Shown: positions 58,818 to 64,000 of the stretch, piece by piece
Layout of the letters: each line of letters starts with the position of its first letter
How positions within the stretch are numbered: the stretch's first letter is position 1
Source of the DNA: Plut-88900 sp963668115
Lineage (GTDB): Bacteria > Chloroflexota > Dehalococcoidia > Plut-88900
NCBI GenBank assembly: GCA_963668115.1
Contig: OY764147.1
Location: forward strand, 1,364,001 to 1,428,000
Length of the DNA: 64,000 nucleotides
Reading direction: 5' to 3'
The notes under the pieces: model-generated
What the model saw: the letters and a program-made list of their open reading frames with translations, nothing else
What the model was told of the DNA's origin: nothing
Database searches by the model: none
Made by a program: the position numbers and the translations under genes

Positions 58818-60273
58818 CCGTGCGCCCGACCAGCATCATCCCGACGGGCAGGCCTTCCGACATGCCGCACGGGACGGTAATGGCAGGGTGGCCGGTGACA
58901 TCGAAGGGGGCGGTGTTGGGGATCATCTCCAGGGCGCGTGCGACGTATTCCTCGCGGGAGGCGTCGGGGCCCGGGATCCTGGTGGCCTTGAGTGGGAGCG
59001 TTGGCATGAGGAGCAGGTCAACATCCTCAAAGGCCCTGTCGTAGGCGGCCTTCAGGCTGCGGCCGAGGTTCTGGGCCTTGGCGTAGTAGCGCCCGTGATA
59101 GTCGTCGTGGAGATACTGGCCGAGGAGAATGACCATCTTGACGGTTTCCGAGAAGTCGTTGGCGCGGGTGCGGCGGCCTCGGGCGAAGGCGTCGAGGAGG
59201 CTCGTTGAATAGTGGCCCTTCCAGTTGGTGCCCATACCGTTGTCTGAGACCATCAAAAGGGTCAGGCCCTCGATACCGATGCCGTTCCATAAATGGACGC
59301 CGTCCTTGTGCCAGGGAACGGAAACGCTGGATACCTGCGCTCCCAGACTCCCGAAGGCCTCAGCGGACTTGCGGGTAATTTCGTCTACGTCCTCTTCAGA
59401 AAGGTCTTCTATCCCGAATCCTTCCTGCAAAACCCCAATGCGGAGACCTGAGACATCGCCGGAGAGGGCCCGCGTGTAGGGTTGGGGCAGGAGGTTGGCA
59501 TTCTGGCGAGGGTCCAGGCCGTCGGGGCCGGCGATGGCCTCAAGAAGGAGGGCGCAGTCGGCGGCAGAGCGGGCCATGGGGCCGGTGTGGTCCAGGGTGA
59601 GTTCGATGGGGAAGATGCCGGTGTATGGGACGAGGCCGTAGGTGGGTTTCAGGCCGTATATGCCGCACCAGCAGCCGGGGATGCGGATGGAGCCACCCTG
59701 GTCTCCGCCGATGGCCATATCGACGGCACCGGCACCTACGAGAGCTGCGCTGCCGCTGGAAGAGCCCCCTGCGCTGCGGGTCGGGTCGTAGGGGTTGCGG
59801 ACGGGACCGGTGTCCGAAGTGTGGCTTCCGCCGGATATGCACAGACTTTCACAGACGGCCTTGCCGAGAATAGTGCCACCGGCATCGAGGATTCGGGTGA
59901 CGATTGTGGCGTCGGAGTCGGGAACGTAGCCTTCCAGGACGGCGGTGCCGTTCATCATGGGAACACCGGCGACGGAAACGTTGTCCTTGATGGCAATGGT
60001 CTTGCCGGCCAATGGGCCTTCTGATGCACCCTTGATCTCGCTGCGCCAGTACCAGGCGTTCAGGGGGTTGTCCTGAGGGGAGGGGCGGTGTCCGGGGGTG
60101 CGGGGATACTTGACGGGAAGGGAGGGTTCGGGGAGCTGGTCGAGCCGTTCATAGGAGGCCATTATGGGTGCGATCAGGCCTTGGAAGGAATCCAGGTCTT
60201 CCTCGGAGAGTTCCATGCCGTAGGATTCGGCGATGGCGGACAGGGTGTCGAGGGACGGGGGTCTTACGCGCAT
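58744..60273 (-). CDS. Amidase-signature family hydrolase
   Basis: A 509-residue Ser-cisSer-Lys amidase. Lys in TIAIKDNVSVAGVPMMNGT, cis-Ser in AGGSSSGSAALVG and the nucleophile in AIGGDQGGSIRIPG are present. The N-terminal TLSAIAESYGMELSEEDLD resembles the plant-hormone/aliphatic amidase subgroup. AAGGAGG before ATG 60273 sets the start. It hydrolyses a carboxamide or nitrile-derived amide; the substrate is unknown. It is preceded by a 163-bp gap holding a palindromic repeat. Confidence 0.9.
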   Translation of the reverse strand: MRVRPPSLDTLSAIAESYGMELSEEDLDSFQGLIAPIMASYERLDQLPEPSLPVKYPRTPGHRPSPQDNPLNAWYWRSEIKGASEGPLAGKTIAIKDNVSVAGVPMMNGTAVLEGYVPDSDATIVTRILDAGGTILGKAVCESLCISGGSHTSDTGPVRNPYDPTRSAGGSSSGSAALVGAGAVDMAIGGDQGGSIRIPGCWCGIYGLKPTYGLVPYTGIFPIELTLDHTGPMARSAADCALLLEAIAGPDGLDPRQNANLLPQPYTRALSGDVSGLRIGVLQEGFGIEDLSEEDVDEITRKSAEAFGSLGAQVSSVSVPWHKDGVHLWNGIGIEGLTLLMVSDNGMGTNWKGHYSTSLLDAFARGRRTRANDFSETVKMVILLGQYLHDDYHGRYYAKAQNLGRSLKAAYDRAFEDVDLLLMPTLPLKATRIPGPDASREEYVARALEMIPNTAPFDVTGHPAITVPCGMSEGLPVGMMLVGRTGEDATVLRAADAFQRNVYSPDYPS

Positions 60274-60353
60274 AAGGGCCTCCTTTTGGTCGGGTGAGAG
60301 GGCTTGCGGTGGTGAGCATTATAGCGTGTGATTACGCCCTGCCCCACCTCCCC

Positions 60354-60400
60354 CATTCCGCTCTTGAGACCCTTCGACTTCGCTCAGGGCGAGCGGAATG
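60354..60400. repeat. Palindromic intergenic repeat
   Basis: Ten-base arms CATTCCGCTC (60354-60363) and GAGCGGAATG (60391-60400) enclose a C/G-rich centre containing CCTTCGACTTCGCTCAGGG. It is a widely dispersed type of repeat in environmental bacterial genomes. It lies downstream of the 60437 gene and upstream of the amidase, so it might also limit read-through. Confidence 0.6.
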
Positions 60401-60436
60401 CCCCTCCCACCTTTGGGACAAACATAGAATTGAGCG

Positions 60437-61807
60437 CTAGCTGGGGGTAAGAGTGAAGGGGAAAGGGGCGTCGGGGTAGCGGTCGAGGAGTTTTCGCCAG
60501 GCCCGGGTCCCGACTTCCTGGGCGGCTTCGACGACTCGGGCTTCGTCTATGGTGAGGACTTCACGGTCCCGCATGATCCACTTGCCATCGATCATCACGG
60601 ACTCCACGTCTCCGGCCTGGCCGTTGTGGACAAAGGCGGAGACGATGCGCAGGTTGGGGATCAGGTGAGCGCGGGAGGAGTTGATGATGAAGAGGTCGGC
60701 GTGCTTGCCCGGTTCAAGTGAGCCCACTTTGTCGTCGATGCGAAGGGCCCGGGCGGAACCCATGGTGGCCCAGTGGAGGACATCCTCGGGCATGGGATGC
60801 ATCTGGGAGTTGCGGCGGACTCGTTCGTAGAAGACGCCGGAGCGGAGAACCTCGACCATGTCCTGGGTCATGTTGTCGGAGCCCATCGCGATATTGCAGC
60901 CTGCTGCCTCCAATTCCAGGACGGGAGCTGCCGTGGCCCGTCGGGCGGCGATGGCCGGGTTGTTGGATATGTTCACCTTGCCCCAGCCGAGCATGGCGAT
61001 TTCTGAATGGTCAAGGTAGCGGTTGTGGGCGGTGAGGAGCCGTGAGGAGAGGAACTCGTTGGCGAAGAGGTAGTGGGTCGGGCGGGTGCCGTATATGCGG
61101 TGGATGGCGTTCATCTCCACCATGCTCTGGCAGAGGTGAATGGTGTACCCGATGTCGTATTTCTCTGCCATCTCCCTAACGGAGCGGAGCATTTGAGCCG
61201 AGCAGGACTCGGGGGTGCCGGGGGTGAGAAAACAGGTGATGCGTCCGTAAGCTGCGCCATGCCAGTTCCTGATGAGGTCCTCGCTGTCCCGGAGCCGAGC
61301 TTCTCTTTTTTCGTCGGAATAGTCGTAATAGCCGCGCCGGGCGGGTCCCGGCTCCAGGTCGTCGATGGCTTCGGACAGGACGAGACGAAGACCAGTACTG
61401 GAAAGGGCGTGGGCGTAGGATGCGGTGCCCTTGCCTATTTCCAAGACGGCGGTGGCGCCGCTCTTGATCGACTCCAGTGCCCCCAGGGTGACCATTGCAA
61501 GGGTCTCGTCGGGGGAGAGGATGTCCCGGATGTCCTCGGGATGTTGCAGAGTGTTGGGGTAACCCGTATCTTCCAGGATGCCCCGACCCACGGTGCGCAT
61601 CAGGTGGGTGTGGGCGTTGATCAGTCCCGGAAACACGGTCTTGCCCCGGCAGTTGACCTGCTCGGCGTCGGGGAACTGTGAGAGGAGGTCGGGGGTGGGG
61701 CCCAGGGCGGCGATGTGGCCTTTATCGACCGCCAGGGCTGCGTCGTACAGGACTTCGCGCTCGGGGTTACTGGTGACTATAGTTGCATTTGTCAAAAGGA
61801 TAGACAT
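60437..61807 (-). CDS. Amidohydrolase of the atrazine chlorohydrolase/SAH deaminase-like family
   Basis: A 456-residue metal enzyme of the AtzA/TrzA/guanine deaminase group: INAHTHLMRTVGRGIL (H-x-H), IHLCQSMVEMNA, LTAHNRYLDHSEI and the late Asp in AMGSDNMTQDM. C-terminal LEPGKHADLFIINSSR completes the composite beta-sandwich. Members deaminate or dehalogenate aminated rings. GTCTATCC near the start offers no clear ribosome-binding site on this strand; the first Met matches the usual MSILLTNATIVT layout. It is divergent from the TauE gene. Confidence 0.9.
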   Translation of the reverse strand: MSILLTNATIVTSNPEREVLYDAALAVDKGHIAALGPTPDLLSQFPDAEQVNCRGKTVFPGLINAHTHLMRTVGRGILEDTGYPNTLQHPEDIRDILSPDETLAMVTLGALESIKSGATAVLEIGKGTASYAHALSSTGLRLVLSEAIDDLEPGPARRGYYDYSDEKREARLRDSEDLIRNWHGAAYGRITCFLTPGTPESCSAQMLRSVREMAEKYDIGYTIHLCQSMVEMNAIHRIYGTRPTHYLFANEFLSSRLLTAHNRYLDHSEIAMLGWGKVNISNNPAIAARRATAAPVLELEAAGCNIAMGSDNMTQDMVEVLRSGVFYERVRRNSQMHPMPEDVLHWATMGSARALRIDDKVGSLEPGKHADLFIINSSRAHLIPNLRIVSAFVHNGQAGDVESVMIDGKWIMRDREVLTIDEARVVEAAQEVGTRAWRKLLDRYPDAPFPFTLTPS

Positions 61808-61870
61808 GGTATTTGGATTCTACTCGGTTAGAGGAGGTGTTGGAACCTCTATCAAGTTTCCACTACAGGA

Positions 61871-62641
61871 GTGGCTGTTCAGCTAATGCTACTCTCAGGG
61901 CCCGAGCTGGCCTTTGCGATGGGGGTGGTATTCCTGAGCTCGGCTGTGGCGGGGGTGGTGGGGTTTGGGATGGGGATGATGCTGTCGCCATTGCTGCTGC
62001 TGGTGCTGGAGCCGCAACCGGTGGTACTGGCGGTAAACACCCTGTCATTTGTCGGACTGGCGATGATCGGGGTTCGGAACCGACCGGAAGTTTCGAAGGA
62101 ATCCGGATGGCCGCTGGTGGTCTCGGGCCTGTGCGGAGTACCGCTGGGACTTCTGGTGCTGGAGACCCTGGCCCCCGACACTCTCAAGCTCATGATAGGG
62201 GCAGTAATAGTTGTGCTGGCGGCGGTGAGCCTGTCCAGGAGAAGGGTGCCGATTCCCAAGTCCAGGGTGTCTGATGCGGCGTTCGGCTTCAGTGGGGCCG
62301 CCCTGGTCACGGGGTTGGGGGTGGGGATTCCGATTGTGGCGTGGCACCTTTTCAACAGGGGTTACGACGGCAAGACGATCCGGGCGACGATAGCGGTGTA
62401 CTACGCATCAGCGGCTGTGCTGGCGATAGTTTTGTACTTGATATTCGGCATTTACACGGGAGAGCGGTGGCTGCTCAACCTGTTGCTTCTGCCAGCCACA
62501 CTGGCCGGGTTCTGGGTAGCCTCCCGGTTGGTTGGGAGGATGAAGGAGTCGATGTTGAGGTTTGCGGTTGTTGCAGTCATAATCATCTCCGGCCTGACGC
62601 TGCTGATAAGGGAACTGATTGACCGATTCAGCCAGGCTTAG
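61871..62641 (+). CDS. TauE/SafE-family permease
   Basis: A 256-residue sulfite/organosulfonate exporter-like membrane protein with about eight hydrophobic segments arranged as two halves: AGVVGFGMGMMLSPLLLLVL and LVTGLGVGIPIVAWHLFN are the mirrored repeats. GTG 61871 is used; ATG 61886 is possible. TauE proteins move sulfite, sulfoacetate or other small anions. The gene stands between two amidohydrolase-related genes, and a link to sulfonate oxidation is speculation. Confidence 0.85.
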   Translation: MAVQLMLLSGPELAFAMGVVFLSSAVAGVVGFGMGMMLSPLLLLVLEPQPVVLAVNTLSFVGLAMIGVRNRPEVSKESGWPLVVSGLCGVPLGLLVLETLAPDTLKLMIGAVIVVLAAVSLSRRRVPIPKSRVSDAAFGFSGAALVTGLGVGIPIVAWHLFNRGYDGKTIRATIAVYYASAAVLAIVLYLIFGIYTGERWLLNLLLLPATLAGFWVASRLVGRMKESMLRFAVVAVIIISGLTLLIRELIDRFSQA

Positions 62642-62684
62642 GGCTCAAAATCAACACAATTTCCAACCAAGAGGTAACTGGAGC

Positions 62685-63398
62685 ATGGAAGACGATATCA
62701 AGCCTAAGAGGGGGATGGTGATAGTGGCCCATCCCGATGATGCGGAATGGAGTTGTTCGGGCACGGTGGCCAAGTGGTGCAAGGAAGGCATGGATGTGGT
62801 CTATGTCATTTGCACCAACGGCAACAAGGGGACGGACGTACCGGAGATAAACAACCAACAGCTTGCCGAAATGCGAAGGCAGGAACAGCGGGACGCCGCG
62901 GACGTGCTGGGGGTCAGGGATGTGATTTTCCTGGACTATGAAGACGCCATGCTCACGCCATCGCTGGAGCTGCGTAAGGATATTTCCAGGGAAATAAGGC
63001 GCCATAGGCCCGACATTCTGATTGCACCTTGCCCGATACGCAGTTTCGACCACGGAGACTACATCGGGCATCCTGACCACATTGCTGTGGGAGAAGCCAC
63101 CCTATCGGCGGTTTATCCGGCGGCTCGGGATCGGCTCACGTTCCCGGAGCTCCTGGATGAGGGGTTCGAACCGCACAAGGTTGCGACCTTGCTGGTGATG
63201 GACCGGGGCGACGACGCGAACACAGTCATAGACGTTACGGACACCATCGAAACGGCTATCGAGTCGTTAAAGCAGCACAGGAGCCAGGTGAAACCCGAGG
63301 ATGCCGAAAAGTACATGCGGCTGTGGAGAAGTGAGAATGGAAAGTCGAGGGGTATGAAATACGCGGAAGTGTACAGGGGATTCAATATAAGGGATTAG
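62685..63398 (+). CDS. PIG-L family deacetylase
   Basis: A 237-residue zinc deacetylase fold. The motif AHPDDAEWSCSGTV (metal-binding H-P-D-D) and the ICTNGNKGTD loop are diagnostic, with a third ligand His in GHPDHIAVGEAT. Members deacetylate N-acetylglucosamine derivatives, including the MshB/BshB steps of mycothiol and bacillithiol synthesis. ATG 62685 has GGAG just upstream; the open frame extending upstream overlaps the preceding gene. Substrate not predicted. Confidence 0.88.
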   Translation: MEDDIKPKRGMVIVAHPDDAEWSCSGTVAKWCKEGMDVVYVICTNGNKGTDVPEINNQQLAEMRRQEQRDAADVLGVRDVIFLDYEDAMLTPSLELRKDISREIRRHRPDILIAPCPIRSFDHGDYIGHPDHIAVGEATLSAVYPAARDRLTFPELLDEGFEPHKVATLLVMDRGDDANTVIDVTDTIETAIESLKQHRSQVKPEDAEKYMRLWRSENGKSRGMKYAEVYRGFNIRD

Positions 63399-63428
63399 AG
63401 CGAAGTGGGTTCGGATTGAGGACAATCT

Positions 63429-64000
63429 ATGAGTAGTGAAAGCCTCGCTGGAAAAGTACAGACGGTTCTCGGGCCAATAGACCCGGAAGATCTCGGGGTC
63501 ACCATGACCCATGAGCATCTACTGGTTTCGACGGTGGGGGTGTACAAGGAGCCGACGGAGGCGAGTGAGAGGGCGAGGTGGGAAGCCCCATTCAGCATCG
63601 AGATCCTGGGATGGTTGCTGCACGGTCGGGGGATAAACAAGGACAACTCCAAGCTGGACCACATTCCGACGATTATTGAAGAAGTGAACCTATACAAGCA
63701 GTTTGGCGGCACGGCGCTGGTGGATGCCACAAGCCAGGGGTTGGGCCGGGACCCGATCGGGCTGACGCGAATATCGCGGGCCACGGGGGTGAACATCATC
63801 ATGGGTTCGTCATTCTACGTCGGGGTGACACACCCCGCGGACATGGATGAGAGGAGCGAGGAGTCGCTGACCGAGCAGATCGTAGGGGATGTCCTGACAG
63901 GTGTGGGAAATACGGGAATCAAGTCGGGGGTGATGGGGGAGGTGGGGTGTACGTGGCCCCTACGTCCGAACGAGCGGAAAGTGCTGAGAGCCACGGCTCG
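63429..64000 (+). CDS. Phosphotriesterase-family metallohydrolase (5' part only)
   Basis: The window ends after 190 codons. The N-terminus mirrors the 1984 paralog residue by residue: LAGKVQTVLGP, His28-Glu-His30 in MTHEHLLV, GGTALVDATSQGLGRDPIG and GIKSGVMGEVGCTWPL with the bridging Glu. The middle differs (GWLLHGRGINKDN), so substrate binding is probably not the same. It follows the PIG-L gene by 30 bp, likely co-transcribed. The remaining ligands lie outside the window. Confidence 0.9.
   Translation, partial: MSSESLAGKVQTVLGPIDPEDLGVTMTHEHLLVSTVGVYKEPTEASERARWEAPFSIEILGWLLHGRGINKDNSKLDHIPTIIEEVNLYKQFGGTALVDATSQGLGRDPIGLTRISRATGVNIIMGSSFYVGVTHPADMDERSEESLTEQIVGDVLTGVGNTGIKSGVMGEVGCTWPLRPNERKVLRATA

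Noticed and set aside
1..64000. tRNA, rRNA, prophage or replication origin
   Set aside because: Looked for cloverleaf ends, rRNA signatures, phage structural genes and DnaA-box clusters; none recognised.

Overview
The window looks like chromosomal DNA of a high-GC, free-living bacterium with a large catabolic repertoire. Gene content is dominated by lineage-expanded paralogs: nine Amidohydrolase_2-type hydrolases, four further amidohydrolase-superfamily enzymes, three luciferase-like flavin monooxygenases, a Rieske oxygenase, a diiron oxygenase pair and five MFS transporters. Together with Dehalococcoidia-style palindromic intergenic repeats, this recalls Chloroflexota of the SAR202 or Dehalococcoidia type. 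That placement is inference from gene content; there is no rRNA, no tRNA and no ribosomal protein gene here to confirm it.

Layout. 1-1636 is a protein-free repeat island holding the first copy (E1) of an apparently non-coding element. 1637-5889 carries a GYD protein, a phosphotriesterase-like hydrolase, a class III aminotransferase, a peroxiredoxin whose peroxidatic Cys codon is TGA, and an HpcH/HpaI aldolase. 5903-13335 has two MFS exporters, a deaminase/Nudix pair, a glycine-reductase-B-like gene with an in-frame TGA followed by a SECIS-like hairpin, a small ribbon-helix-helix protein, yifB and a beta-hydroxyacid dehydrogenase. 13492-34960 is the main catabolic block: seven Amidohydrolase_2 paralogs, a HicAB module, cupin/flavin reductase, an HNH-Excalibur lipoprotein, two luciferase-like oxidases, a Rieske oxygenase plus the remnant of a second one, a PEP-mutase-family lyase, an N-acyl-D-amino-acid deacylase and an HcnABC-like three-subunit amine dehydrogenase. 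34961-35831 holds element copy E2. 35835-38763 is a BsuBI/PstI-like restriction-modification island. 38863-53662 has an aminotransferase, M20 peptidase, SDR, two more amidohydrolases, three MFS carriers, an IS110 element, a DddP-like M24 enzyme and a fused molybdenum hydroxylase. 53663-54664 holds element copy E3. 54665-64000 has the diiron pair (one member with most metal ligands lost), another luciferase-like oxidase, a methyltransferase, an amidase, an atrazine-hydrolase-like amidohydrolase, a TauE exporter, a PIG-L deacetylase and a truncated phosphotriesterase-like gene.

How the genes fit together. Most enzymes act on small carboxylated, aromatic or amide substrates. Oxygenases (Rieske, luciferase-like, diiron, flavin reductase) activate compounds; amidohydrolases, amidase, deacylase and lyases cleave or decarboxylate them; aminotransferases, SDR, HIBADH-like and molybdenum enzymes process the products; MFS carriers move them. 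No complete named pathway can be assigned.

The two most notable signals are (i) two independent genes in which TGA falls exactly at the redox-active residue, implying selenocysteine insertion, and (ii) a roughly 0.45-0.9 kb intergenic element present three times, each copy with its own sigma70-type promoter and a conserved internal sequence lacking a conserved reading frame: a candidate undescribed structured RNA family.
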